64,000 bases of DNA from Fusibacter ferrireducens (lineage in GTDB: Bacteria > Bacillota > Clostridia > Peptostreptococcales > Acidaminobacteraceae): positions 271,872 to 335,871 of the forward strand of contig NZ_JADKNH010000006.1 of the NCBI RefSeq assembly GCF_015352425.1. The letters are read 5' to 3'. The notes beneath the pieces were generated by a model, which was given only the letters and a program-made list of their open reading frames with translations, searched no databases and had not been told where the DNA came from. The translations under genes were made by a program, and so were the position numbers. Below are positions 25,829 to 33,745 of this stretch, piece by piece. Every line of letters starts with the position of its first letter. The stretch's first letter is position 1.

Positions 25829-26446
25829 TTATGAGTTGAGCATTATACCCTTCATCAAAATCCTTTTGACTTGCAACATTTCTCTTTTGATTTCAACTTC
25901 ATCAAAGGGTTGATTCATAATGACTCTTTTGAGAACACTACTAAATAAGCCTGATGCTATCATTCTTAAAATAATTTCATCATCAAGCTCGGGATCAATG
26001 AGTCCAAGGTCTCTTTGAACTTTCATAAATACTCTAAAATCCTTAAAAATAGGATTTACAACTTGATCTAATACAAGGTCTCTCAAATCCGTGTGATACT
26101 GCACCTCAGTCAACATAACTTTCAACAAGGCATGATTTTTTAAAATGAGCTGAATTCGATCTTCTATGATCATGTCAAATACTTCATCCAGTGATTTATC
26201 TGCGCTACTTGTTAAAATTCTCTGTATGGGTTTGTAGGCAAGTTCTCTTCCTAAAACTTCAATTGCCTTATTGACAATAGCTGTTAAAAGGCCCTTCTTC
26301 GTTTTATAATATTTAAAAATAATGGCTTCACTTATATCGGCCAAAATTGCAATTTCACTTGTCTTCGTTGCATTATAGCCTTTTTCAGAAATAATTTGCA
26401 CTGCAGCATTTAATATTTGTTTCTCCGTTTCTTCACGTTTACCCAT
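25829..26446 (-). CDS. TetR family transcriptional regulator
   Basis: A 205-aa regulator with the TetR helix-turn-helix at residues 8-55 (AVQIISEKGYNATKTSEIA, with IFKYYKTKKGLL following). The C-terminal ligand-binding domain is variable. It is first in the efflux operon, so it should be autoregulatory, and a perfect 14-bp palindrome lies just downstream of the -10 in its promoter. Ligands are probably substrates of the exporter; their nature is unknown. The ATG has a GGGAGG site. Confidence 0.9.
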   Translation of the reverse strand: MGKREETEKQILNAAVQIISEKGYNATKTSEIAILADISEAIIFKYYKTKKGLLTAIVNKAIEVLGRELAYKPIQRILTSSADKSLDEVFDMIIEDRIQLILKNHALLKVMLTEVQYHTDLRDLVLDQVVNPIFKDFRVFMKVQRDLGLIDPELDDEIILRMIASGLFSSVLKRVIMNQPFDEVEIKREMLQVKRILMKGIMLNS

Positions 26447-26472
26447 TTAAAACCTCCCTCTTTACAAAAGTG

Positions 26473-26486
26473 AGTAAGTACTTACT
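26473..26486. promoter_or_regulatory. TetR-type operator palindrome
   Basis: AGTAAGTACTTACT is a perfect 14-bp palindrome. It is centred near +10 relative to the predicted start of the tetR-hlyD-ABC operon. Binding there by the TetR protein would block transcription. Confidence 0.65.
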
Positions 26487-26495
26487 TTCTTACTA

Positions 26496-26523
26496 ATTAT
26501 ACACCTTTCTCCCCGGGAGTCAA
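26496..26523 (-). promoter_or_regulatory. Promoter of the TetR-HlyD-ABC operon
   Basis: Minus-strand TTGACT, 16-base spacer, TATAAT: a strong sigma-A promoter about 50 bases before the tetR start. The operator palindrome lies directly downstream. The remaining bases to 26696 hold no gene that I recognise. Confidence 0.75.
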
Positions 26524-26696
26524 TAAAAAAAAAAGCGACAATTCAAACGCATCCTATCAATGATAAGTTAAAAAAGCATTATGACGCAAATCTCTTACTT
26601 GCCTTAAAGCTTAATTTATCTTATAACAGAATGTTTTTAAATTGCCGCGCTTAAACGCTATTGACTTATACTTGTTCCCTTTAAACAACATGTTTT

Positions 26697-27182
26697 TTAT
26701 TTTAATGTGATTTTGCAAACAACATCGCCTTTTTTCAAAATACCATAATGAACCTTAATCGTCTTAATGGACTGCATTTCTGTAAAAACAACAGGTGTAA
26801 TCGTTTCTTTATTCAACGCTGTTATTATGTCACTATTAAAATTTAAAAGTGCTTGCCCTGTTTTTATAGTACATGGCGGTTCTAATAATCTTTCAAACCC
26901 TTCACCTTTTAGCTCAACTGTATCGATACCCACATGAATGATCATTTCAACCCCTTCTTTAGATTGAATTCCAATGGCATGATTTGTTGGAAATATTTGA
27001 ATCAATTCTCCATCACAAGGGCTACAAATTGTATTAATACCTGCCTTTGGCAAAATTGCAAAACCATCTCCAAGCATTTTTTGAGAAAATACGTGATCGG
27101 GGACCGTCTTTAAATCGACCACCTCACCTTCAAATGGCATCTCAATACGAACCGATTTTGAATTTTTTAAAAAATTAAACAT
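26697..27182 (-). CDS. PTS glucose-type EIIA component (Crr-like)
   Basis: A 161-aa soluble phosphocarrier of the glucose EIIA family. The two active-site histidines are visible in the PTNHAIG and IIHVGIDTVEL motifs, near residues 70 and 85. It accepts phosphate from HPr and passes it to the EIIB domain of the transporter encoded just upstream, which lacks its own EIIA domain. Between the genes lies a perfect 16-bp hairpin that could tune expression. It could also serve other glucose-family EIIBC proteins in the cell. Confidence 0.92.
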   Translation of the reverse strand: MFNFLKNSKSVRIEMPFEGEVVDLKTVPDHVFSQKMLGDGFAILPKAGINTICSPCDGELIQIFPTNHAIGIQSKEGVEMIIHVGIDTVELKGEGFERLLEPPCTIKTGQALLNFNSDIITALNKETITPVVFTEMQSIKTIKVHYGILKKGDVVCKITLK

Positions 27183-27238
27183 CTGACACCGCCTTCTTTG
27201 TGCTCAATACATATTTATTGTTGTCCTATCATATCATG

Positions 27239-27273
27239 AAATCCTTCAAAGAGACTATCTCTTTGAAGGATTT
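27239..27273. repeat. Perfect intercistronic hairpin between nagE and EIIA
   Basis: Sixteen-base arms (AAATCCTTCAAAGAGA and TCTCTTTGAAGGATTT) separated by 3 bases. There is no strong T tract on the minus strand, so it may be a processing or stability element or a partial terminator rather than a full stop. Confidence 0.6.
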
Positions 27274-27285
27274 ATTTTACATAGG

Positions 27286-28656
27286 CTACCCTAAAATTTG
27301 TTTCATTTCTTCCGCAATAAGTTCTGCTTTTGTACCTACTATAACTTGAATATTTGTATTACTTGGTTTTATTGAACCTGATGCACCCAGCTTTTTAAGC
27401 GCTTCTTCATCTACTTTGTCATTCGTTTTGAGCGTCATTCTGAGACGTGTTATACAAGCATCCACTTCTATAATATTTTCTTTTCCCCCCAATGCATTGA
27501 CATAACCAAATGCGACATTGGAAATACCCAGTTCTTCAATGAGCTCATCATTGCCACTTTCATTTTCACCCCTACCAGGCGTTTGCAAGTCAAGCTTCTT
27601 AATGACAAATACGAACACCACATAGTAAATTGCGCCAAATATCAATCCTACTGGAATCAATAAAAACGCCTTTGTTGCCAATCCAAAGTTTAAGAAATAA
27701 TCGATCGCACCCGCTGAAAATCCAAAACCATGTAAAATGCCAAGGCTTGAAACAACTGCCAAGGAAATACCTGTTAAGACAGCATGCACAAAATATAAGA
27801 CTGGTGCAAGGAACATAAACATAAATTCGATTGGTTCAGTAATCCCAGTCAAAAAGGAAGTAAATGCAACTGAAAATAGCATGCCACCAACTGCTGCTCT
27901 GTTTTCTTTCTTTGCAGTCGTATACATAGCAAGTGCCACTGCAGGAAGACCAAACATCATTACTGGGTAGAAACCTGCCATAAATGTACCTGCAGTTGGA
28001 TCGCCAGCAAAAAATCTGCTCAAATCACCCGTTGCACCGCCGTATTCACCAAATATAAACCATAAGAATGAGTTGAGCACATGATGTAATCCGACTGGAA
28101 TCAACAATCTGTTGAGGAATCCGAATACGCCTGCACCAAGCGCACCTGCACTTATAATCCAAGTGCCAAGCGAATCAATACCCAACTGAATTGGCGGCCA
28201 AATGTAACCGAATAAAACCCCAAGCACCAAAGCGCAAAGAGATGTGACAATTGGAACAAATCGCTTACCGCCAAAGAATCCCAACCAATCTGGCAATTTA
28301 ATATCATGGAATTTGTTATAGAGTACACCTGCCATAATACCTGCGATCATACCCGCTAAAACCCCCATGTTAATTTTAGGATTTATTGCAGTTGTAACGT
28401 CTTTAATGACAAGATATCCAATTGCACCAGCAAGTCCTGCGGCCCCTTGATTACTTTTAGCAAGTCCAAATCCAACCCCAATTGCAAATAAAAGTGCTAA
28501 ATTGTTAAAAAGTGCGCCACCAGCCGCTGAGATAATCGGAATATTAAAGACATCTGGCTGACCAAGTCTCAGTAAGAGTGCTGCAACGGGTAATGCTGCA
28601 ACTGGTGTCATCAATGCTTTTCCGACTCTTTGAACGTTTCCAAAACCTTTGTTCAT
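27286..28656 (-). CDS. nagE: PTS N-acetylglucosamine-type EIICB transporter
   Basis: A 456-aa integral membrane permease that phosphorylates its sugar during uptake. The EIIC domain (about residues 1-365, ten or so hydrophobic segments) contains PVGLHHVLNS and the GITEPIEFMFMF loop, both typical of the glucose/GlcNAc family. The EIIB domain at the C-terminus carries the phospho-Cys in DACITRLRM. The sequence resembles NagE more than PtsG, but glucose cannot be excluded. The start ATG at 28656 follows GGGAGGAA; the longer in-frame version starting at 28704 is not supported. Expression is under a RAT/terminator switch. Confidence 0.85.
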   Translation of the reverse strand: MNKGFGNVQRVGKALMTPVAALPVAALLLRLGQPDVFNIPIISAAGGALFNNLALLFAIGVGFGLAKSNQGAAGLAGAIGYLVIKDVTTAINPKINMGVLAGMIAGIMAGVLYNKFHDIKLPDWLGFFGGKRFVPIVTSLCALVLGVLFGYIWPPIQLGIDSLGTWIISAGALGAGVFGFLNRLLIPVGLHHVLNSFLWFIFGEYGGATGDLSRFFAGDPTAGTFMAGFYPVMMFGLPAVALAMYTTAKKENRAAVGGMLFSVAFTSFLTGITEPIEFMFMFLAPVLYFVHAVLTGISLAVVSSLGILHGFGFSAGAIDYFLNFGLATKAFLLIPVGLIFGAIYYVVFVFVIKKLDLQTPGRGENESGNDELIEELGISNVAFGYVNALGGKENIIEVDACITRLRMTLKTNDKVDEEALKKLGASGSIKPSNTNIQVIVGTKAELIAEEMKQILG

Positions 28657-28776
28657 GAAAAATTCCTCCCTTTCAAAAAATAAGATAAATGCCATATATA
28701 TCACAACCTTTTCACATATGTGCCAAGGTCATAATAATCCATAATATAATCCCTGTCATATACTATCCAATAAAAA

Positions 28777-28824
28777 AGGCATGAGACAAAAAGCAATGCT
28801 CTCATTGCTCTTTGACTCATGCCT
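28777..28824 (-). terminator. RAT-associated terminator before nagE
   Basis: AGGCATGAG pairs with CTCATGCCT, with an inner AGCAATG/CATTGCT stem, followed by six T residues on the minus strand. It overlaps the RAT element, as expected for LicT/GlcT-type antitermination. Confidence 0.85.
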
Positions 28825-28838
28825 GAATAAACAGTAAC
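28810..28838 (-). promoter_or_regulatory. RAT antiterminator site before nagE
   Basis: Minus-strand GTTACTGTTTATTCAGGC matches the RNA target of BglG/LicT-family proteins (GTTACTG...CAGGC). It overlaps the start of the terminator and is nearly identical to the site before the antiterminator gene itself. Confidence 0.85.
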
Positions 28839-28841
28839 ACG

Positions 28842-29675
28842 TCAGCTTCTTCTTATGCGATCAATGTGAAGGGTCATATAGACCATCTCATTTTTGGAGA
28901 CTTTCTTATTTAAAGATTTTTCAATATATTCAACCATTTTCTCTGAAACGGCAAATGCTTCTGGAAATTGTATCTTCACCGTATCCCCCAAGGGATTCTC
29001 TATGGCTTCACCCTTTTCAATTCGATCAAGGCAATACCATAAATGGCTCACCAGCCGATCATAAATCAAAGTACCCATTTGCATTTTTTTTGCCAGCTTC
29101 TTTTCAATGATTTCAATTAAAGATTTGATAATCCGCGTATTCTTAACAGTATCTTTCACGTCCTTTTTATGTCTTGCTGCATGTATATGAAGTGCAATAA
29201 AGCCCACTTCACTCTCTGGAATTTCAATTTGAACCGAATGACTAATCATCTGCTGCGCTTTTAATCCCATCTTATACTCCTCTGAATACAGCATTTTTAT
29301 TTCATAGAGAAAGGGATTGCTAATGTCTAGTCCATTTTTAATGCGCTCAAGCGCAAAACTTATATGGTCCGATAGAACTAAAAATAACTTTTGACTTATT
29401 TGTCCAAATTCTTTTTCAGCTTCAGACACAATTTCAGCACAAACACCTAACACAGCACTGTCAATTCCTTTGAGTAAGCTCAAATAGTGTTCTTTATACT
29501 TTTCGTCATAGGTTCTAAAGGTTCTATCAATCTCATGATCTTCTAGGAAAATCGTTTGTCCAGCTTTTCGATTAAAACCAAGTCCTTTTCCAATTAAGAT
29601 GACTTCTTGATCAGAATCATGTTCATTCGCCAATATTACATTATGATTCATGGGTTTTATAATCCTATACTCCAC
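28842..29675 (-). CDS. BglG/LicT/GlcT-family transcription antiterminator
   Basis: A 277-aa RNA-binding regulator with an N-terminal CAT domain (residues 1-60) and two PRD domains whose conserved histidines are phosphorylated by the PTS (H in LSDHISFALERI and IALHIHAARH, later LVSHLW and TLHIDRIR). When active it binds RAT RNA and prevents terminator formation. Two RAT sites with terminators flank it, one upstream (autoregulation) and one before nagE, so these are its evident targets. The start is GTG behind AGGGGGAG. GlcT-like or LicT-like specificity is not resolved. Confidence 0.9.
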   Translation of the reverse strand: MEYRIIKPMNHNVILANEHDSDQEVILIGKGLGFNRKAGQTIFLEDHEIDRTFRTYDEKYKEHYLSLLKGIDSAVLGVCAEIVSEAEKEFGQISQKLFLVLSDHISFALERIKNGLDISNPFLYEIKMLYSEEYKMGLKAQQMISHSVQIEIPESEVGFIALHIHAARHKKDVKDTVKNTRIIKSLIEIIEKKLAKKMQMGTLIYDRLVSHLWYCLDRIEKGEAIENPLGDTVKIQFPEAFAVSEKMVEYIEKSLNKKVSKNEMVYMTLHIDRIRRS

Positions 29676-29712
29676 AAGCTCCCCCTAAAACACCCAAATA
29701 CAAAAACAAAAA

Positions 29713-29752
29713 AGCACGAACGCTAATGAATACTCTCATTAAGGTTCATGCC
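29713..29752 (-). terminator. RAT-associated terminator before the antiterminator gene
   Basis: GCATGAAC pairs with GTTCGTGC, with an inner AATGA/TCATT stem, followed by TTTTTT on the minus strand. It would stop transcription unless the antiterminator binds the overlapping RAT. Confidence 0.82.
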
Positions 29753-29766
29753 TGATTTAACAGTAA
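29745..29766 (-). promoter_or_regulatory. RAT antiterminator site before the antiterminator gene
   Basis: Minus-strand GTTACTGTTAAATCAGGC, the same core as the site before nagE with minor loop changes. It suggests autoregulation. Confidence 0.85.
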
Positions 29767-29796
29767 CATACCATTTCTAATGTTTGATTTAAAAAA

Positions 29797-29825
29797 ATAA
29801 TATCACCATCAAGAACTTGTGTCAA
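29797..29825 (-). promoter_or_regulatory. Promoter of the antiterminator/PTS operon
   Basis: Minus-strand TTGACA, 17-base spacer, TATTAT, about 30 bases before the RAT site. A near-consensus sigma-A promoter, placed within the 3' tail of the preceding small ORF region. Confidence 0.75.
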
Positions 29826-29837
29826 CGCTTTTTTTGA

Positions 29838-30053
29838 TCACAAGCCCCAATGATTTTGAGTTTCACGGTCTTCTTCTGCTTCTACAAAGAACACAATCGT
29901 CTCTTTTTCAAAATCAAATGCACGCCCTATGATAATATAAAGTTTGCCTTCTACCAACAAATGATCTTCTTCCATCACCTGATACGGGTCCAACTTAAAC
30001 TGATCTCTATTTAAAATTTTTAGAACCTCTTTAGCCACAATTTTTACAATCAT
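29838..30053 (-). CDS. 71-aa hypothetical protein
   Basis: A small acidic ORF with a good ATGGAGG ribosome site and ATG start. The first half has a MIVKIVAKEVLKIL amphipathic start; the second half contains two beta-strand-like stretches (KLYIIIGRAF and TIVFFVEAEEDR). It is cytosolic with no membrane helix. No family is recognised. It stands alone between the TSUP exporter gene and the PTS regulator, and its stop codon is just upstream of the regulator's promoter. Likely real, because of its ribosome site and amino-acid usage. Confidence 0.6.
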   Translation of the reverse strand: MIVKIVAKEVLKILNRDQFKLDPYQVMEEDHLLVEGKLYIIIGRAFDFEKETIVFFVEAEEDRETQNHWGL

Positions 30054-30134
30054 AAAACCTCCATTAATGCCGTCACATATCCTTTAGAAAAGTATATACC
30101 CTCAATTAAATATTTACAACACATCTATTGCGAT

Positions 30135-30884
30135 TTATACAAACATTTCAACCGCCATTTTGGCAACCAGTGTAAAAGATACGATGACAAAGATGGGTTT
30201 GATAAATTTAGAGCCCTTGGTCACCGCTAAATGCGTGCCTACTCTGGCCCCTATCATCATGGAAATTGCCATGGGCACTGCATAGTATAACACCACTTTC
30301 CCATTGATTAAAAACAAAAATAACGCGGATAAATTACTTGCTAAATTAAGTACTTTTCCATTAGCAGCTGCCTTTTTAAAATCAAAACCAAAGAGTTTTA
30401 TTAGCGAAAATATTAAAAAGGAACCTGTACCCGGACCAAAAAAACCATCATAAAAGCCAATTAAAATGGCTACCAATCTTCCTTTCATGTAGGTTAATCC
30501 CGAGGGCTCTTTATAATGATCTACAAGGCCTAAATTTTTATTAACAAGTGTATAGATGCCAATAATAGCAACCAGAAAAATAATCATCGCCTTCAAGAAA
30601 TCTGGATTAAGACCCAAGACAACATTGACGCCTATAGCGGATCCAATCAGTGAAAAAGGCACTAATCTTATAAGCATTTTTTTGTTGAGATTTCCCGACT
30701 TAAAATAATGATAAGCACTGCTGATTGCGCCTGTACTGGATGCAAATTTGTTAGTGCCAAGTGCTAGATGTGTTGGAATTCCTGTAGCAAGCAATGCTGG
30801 AACACTTATGAGCCCACCACCTCCTACCATTGAATCCACAAGTGCTGCAAAAAAACCAGCTAAACAAATAATAAATAACGTCAC
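30135..30884 (-). CDS. TSUP (TauE/SafE) family membrane transporter
   Basis: A 249-aa integral membrane protein with about eight hydrophobic helices. The N-terminal half has the family motif MVGGGGLISVPALLATG near residue 20, and the second half repeats it as FYDGFFGPGTGSF near 145, the two-fold repeat known for TSUP proteins. Members move sulfite, sulfoacetate or other organosulfur anions; a sulfur link to the methionine genes at the left end is possible but not shown. The start is GTG behind GGGAGG. It is not tightly linked to another gene. Confidence 0.87.
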   Translation of the reverse strand: MTLFIICLAGFFAALVDSMVGGGGLISVPALLATGIPTHLALGTNKFASSTGAISSAYHYFKSGNLNKKMLIRLVPFSLIGSAIGVNVVLGLNPDFLKAMIIFLVAIIGIYTLVNKNLGLVDHYKEPSGLTYMKGRLVAILIGFYDGFFGPGTGSFLIFSLIKLFGFDFKKAAANGKVLNLASNLSALFLFLINGKVVLYYAVPMAISMMIGARVGTHLAVTKGSKFIKPIFVIVSFTLVAKMAVEMFV

Positions 30885-30928
30885 AATATCCTCCCATGTA
30901 ATATCCGTTAATCTCTAAGTCAATACCT

Positions 30929-32107
30929 TTAAAGCAAAATCTTTTTAACGGATTTCATATTGTCTATTTTCATGTATTCAAACCATTCAGTCAGATCTAA
31001 CATAAATGTTTTGTGGTGCTCAATAGCTTTGGAAAAGACTTGAAAATAATCTAATATGAGTTCATCTGTCAATCCTTTATGGGCTATTGCAATACCTAAA
31101 AGCTGTCGTTTCATCATTTGATATCTACACAGCATCAAAAGGTAGGCATGGAATATCCACTCTGCCTCAGTAAAGGGAAAGAGTGATTTAAACATGTGAT
31201 TCACAAAATAATTTTCAAATATATAACCTCTATTTTCAAAATATGAGTCATAGTATTGATGCTTTAAAGCTCTCAAATTTAAGTCTCTATCCTTTAACAC
31301 TTTTTCGGATTCTTTATAATGATGTAAAAATCGTTCAGAAACAATCGTCGATTTTGGGTCCAATATATCTAAAATTTGTTTTGATCGTTTAATCATATTG
31401 TTGCTAAGCGCATCCAAGTCATATTTTGAAACATTTTTTTTCCGACATTGATTCATCAGATTTGTAATCTCATCTTTGTTGCGTGCTTGAGTTAAACCAT
31501 ATACAAACTGTCCAATAATTTCAAAGCGCTCTTCTAAACTGAAAGCACCATCCTGCATGATATCCAAACAAATCCATCTAATTTTTTGAAGTTGTTCTGC
31601 AGGTTTACCCTTAAATGCCTTCAACTTTGTATTCACATCGTAACTGATCATCACTTGGCGTTTATCCGCCCATTCAGCAGTTTCAAATTGAACGCCCTTA
31701 GAGTTAAACAAAACACTCTTTGCGATTTCTGGGCATGATATGGAGGCTGAAACTTCTAATCTATTATTGATTCGATTGTATATCCTAGGGTACTGGGCGC
31801 AAACATTTGACAAGTATGCCTCTCCATATTTGCTTTGAATTTTACAAAGCTTTGTATCGTCTAAAAAAGGGCATCTTTTATTCTCCATTAAGGAAACAAC
31901 TGCAAAATTCACAGTGCAGTCATGCTCCGCCATATTGACGTGTATAAAATCCTTAATGAGCGTTTCTAAAGGATTCCCCTTTATTTTTTGATATTTTTCA
32001 AAAGTCTGCTCATCGATATCAACATCCCAACCAATGCAACAGTTGTCCACACAAGGAGAGCCGATACACTTAAAAGCTTCCATATAATCGGGTCTTAAAA
32101 TTTTCAT
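30929..32107 (-). CDS. fliB: Flagellin lysine-N-methylase (FliB-like)
   Basis: A 392-aa protein of the FliB family, which methylates lysine residues of flagellin. The N-terminal cysteine block CVDNCCIGWDVDID near residue 20 and a second set of conserved cysteines (CPFLDD...CKIQ...CAQYPR) around residues 75-105 are diagnostic, probably holding a metal or Fe-S centre. It overlaps the metallophosphoesterase gene by one base (TGATG), so the two are translationally coupled. Flagellin genes are not in the window; the che operon shows the host is motile. The electron or methyl donor mechanism of FliB is not deducible here. Confidence 0.85.
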   Translation of the reverse strand: MKILRPDYMEAFKCIGSPCVDNCCIGWDVDIDEQTFEKYQKIKGNPLETLIKDFIHVNMAEHDCTVNFAVVSLMENKRCPFLDDTKLCKIQSKYGEAYLSNVCAQYPRIYNRINNRLEVSASISCPEIAKSVLFNSKGVQFETAEWADKRQVMISYDVNTKLKAFKGKPAEQLQKIRWICLDIMQDGAFSLEERFEIIGQFVYGLTQARNKDEITNLMNQCRKKNVSKYDLDALSNNMIKRSKQILDILDPKSTIVSERFLHHYKESEKVLKDRDLNLRALKHQYYDSYFENRGYIFENYFVNHMFKSLFPFTEAEWIFHAYLLMLCRYQMMKRQLLGIAIAHKGLTDELILDYFQVFSKAIEHHKTFMLDLTEWFEYMKIDNMKSVKKILL

Positions 32108-33249
32108 CAGTTTCCCCCCCTATTCGCTCTGACTTTTTCTAAGCAAGCAGAGGGAATCCAACCATATTCATGATTATATTTTATGAACGCATAATTGCCA
32201 TAGTTGCCAATAAATCGAACGCAATCCCCTGCTTCAAGGTAATGCAACTTAAATATATAGTCCTCTGTACAGTACGTTTTGTCTTCTATTTTTTGTATGA
32301 ACTCATTTTTGACAAAACCAATCTCACCTGTGGATTTTTTTAAACAGAGAGAAAATTCAGGTAAAGCTTCAATGACTTCTATTGCATTGTCATTCCACAT
32401 AATCTTAAAGGGCTTACCCGCCATTAAGTGAGGCTCAATACTTGTTAGGCTACACTGCTTGACTCTGATCTCCTCAAGATCATCTGAAAAAAATGTCTTG
32501 TATTCATAAGCATCTCCTCTTTTCTCAATGACAAGAGCATTGACTTGACCATGCCACTTTACACTATAACCACCGTCAATATTTAAAATTTGTTTTTCAA
32601 AATCAAGAATTGGGTTTGCAAGTAAACGTTGATCTAAATAATTCAATACTGGCCAATGTCCCACCACAACAATTTTATCTAAACGATGCTCCGATTCATA
32701 AAAAGCAGGATATGATAAAAGTGTTTTTTTGTCTATACTACTTTCCGATTCTATACCTGCATGAACAAAGATAAAAGGCGGTGCGCATAATCCCCAAGGC
32801 AAAGCTTCTAAAAAATCCAGCTCACTGGCATAGTGTTCTTGAAGTACGCTTTGGACCTCATTTGGATCAAAAGATTCAGTTCTGATATCAATGCAACAAG
32901 CTTTATCATATAAATCACTGATAAGTGACGGATAATTAACCTTATCTAGATAAGTTTGTATCATACTTTGTCTTTCAGGATTTGTAATCATCTGATGCAC
33001 AAAAGATTCACAATTTCCAGAAAGGATAAATGTATTGGGTCTTCTTTGAAGTAACATAGCACGGTAAAGCATTTCTATATTTTGCGGTCCTTTTTCTATA
33101 AAATCGCCCAAGATAATGAGCAAATCTTCGTCCTGTAATTTTATCTGGTCCAGTAGTGCATCAAGATGCACTAGGCCACCATGAATATCGCTGATTACAA
33201 TAATTCTCTCACACTCACCCAATGTTATATTTATTAGTCTTTCACTCAT
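32107..33249 (-). CDS. Metallophosphoesterase with C-terminal SH3-like domain
   Basis: A 380-aa protein whose N-terminal half is a calcineurin-like phosphoesterase of the ApaH/PrpE type. Metal-binding motifs are visible: VISDIHGG, LGDFIEKGP, LSGNCES (GNCE in place of GNHE) and VVGHWPV. The C-terminal part (residues about 300-380) looks like an SH3-like domain ending in YGWIPSACLE. Possible substrates are dinucleoside polyphosphates or phosphoproteins. It is translationally coupled to the flagellin methylase gene, an unusual neighbour, so a role in flagellar protein phosphorylation or glycosylation could be asked. Start ATG has a GTGAGG site. Confidence 0.8.
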   Translation of the reverse strand: MSERLINITLGECERIIVISDIHGGLVHLDALLDQIKLQDEDLLIILGDFIEKGPQNIEMLYRAMLLQRRPNTFILSGNCESFVHQMITNPERQSMIQTYLDKVNYPSLISDLYDKACCIDIRTESFDPNEVQSVLQEHYASELDFLEALPWGLCAPPFIFVHAGIESESSIDKKTLLSYPAFYESEHRLDKIVVVGHWPVLNYLDQRLLANPILDFEKQILNIDGGYSVKWHGQVNALVIEKRGDAYEYKTFFSDDLEEIRVKQCSLTSIEPHLMAGKPFKIMWNDNAIEVIEALPEFSLCLKKSTGEIGFVKNEFIQKIEDKTYCTEDYIFKLHYLEAGDCVRFIGNYGNYAFIKYNHEYGWIPSACLEKVRANRGGN

Positions 33250-33338
33250 ATTTGCCTCACACTTTAGTTAATCCAAGTTGATTATAGCACAATTGTACTG
33301 GGTATAATACAACATCATATAAATTCAAGGAGGTTTTT

Positions 33339-33719
33339 ATGTCACTACATTGGCGCGATGAATTCTCAATAGATCATTCAGAAATTGACAATCAACATAA
33401 GATCTTATTTAAGCTGCTCAATAATTTAGAAGAGTCTACTTATTCCACAGATTTTGAAGATATTATTCCCAGCACATTAGAAGAACTAAAAAATTATGTT
33501 GAAATACATTTTGAAACAGAAGAAAAATACATGGCCGAAAAGGAATATCCAGGGCTTCAAGAACATCATCAAATTCATGAAGATTTGAAAAAACGTGTTT
33601 ACGAAGAAATCAAGTTAAACCACGATGAAGGTTATAGCACCATAAAAGTCATGCACCTCTACAATTTTTTAAAGAAATGGATTGAAGAACACATCCTGAT
33701 TGAAGACCATAAATTTTAG
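33339..33719 (+). CDS. Bacteriohemerythrin
   Basis: A 126-aa four-helix protein with the di-iron ligand set: H20, H57, E61, the HH pair at 76-77, H80, H118 and D123, spaced as in bacterial hemerythrins. It reversibly binds O2, likely as a scavenger or sensor in an anaerobe. It is a single-domain cytosolic form. It is one of the few plus-strand genes and has its own GGAGG site and a TATAAT element at about 33314. The gene ends 26 bases before the convergent glnS stop codon, with no clear shared terminator. Confidence 0.93.
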   Translation: MSLHWRDEFSIDHSEIDNQHKILFKLLNNLEESTYSTDFEDIIPSTLEELKNYVEIHFETEEKYMAEKEYPGLQEHHQIHEDLKKRVYEEIKLNHDEGYSTIKVMHLYNFLKKWIEEHILIEDHKF

Positions 33720-33745
33720 TAAATGCCAGTGTGATTATAGTGATT

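Noticed and set aside
26560..26640. GCATTATGACGCAAA...GCCTTAAAG resembling a GEMM fragment
   Set aside because: Only the GACGCAAA block is present; no P2 hairpin and no TAGCC-type block follow, so it is not an aptamer.
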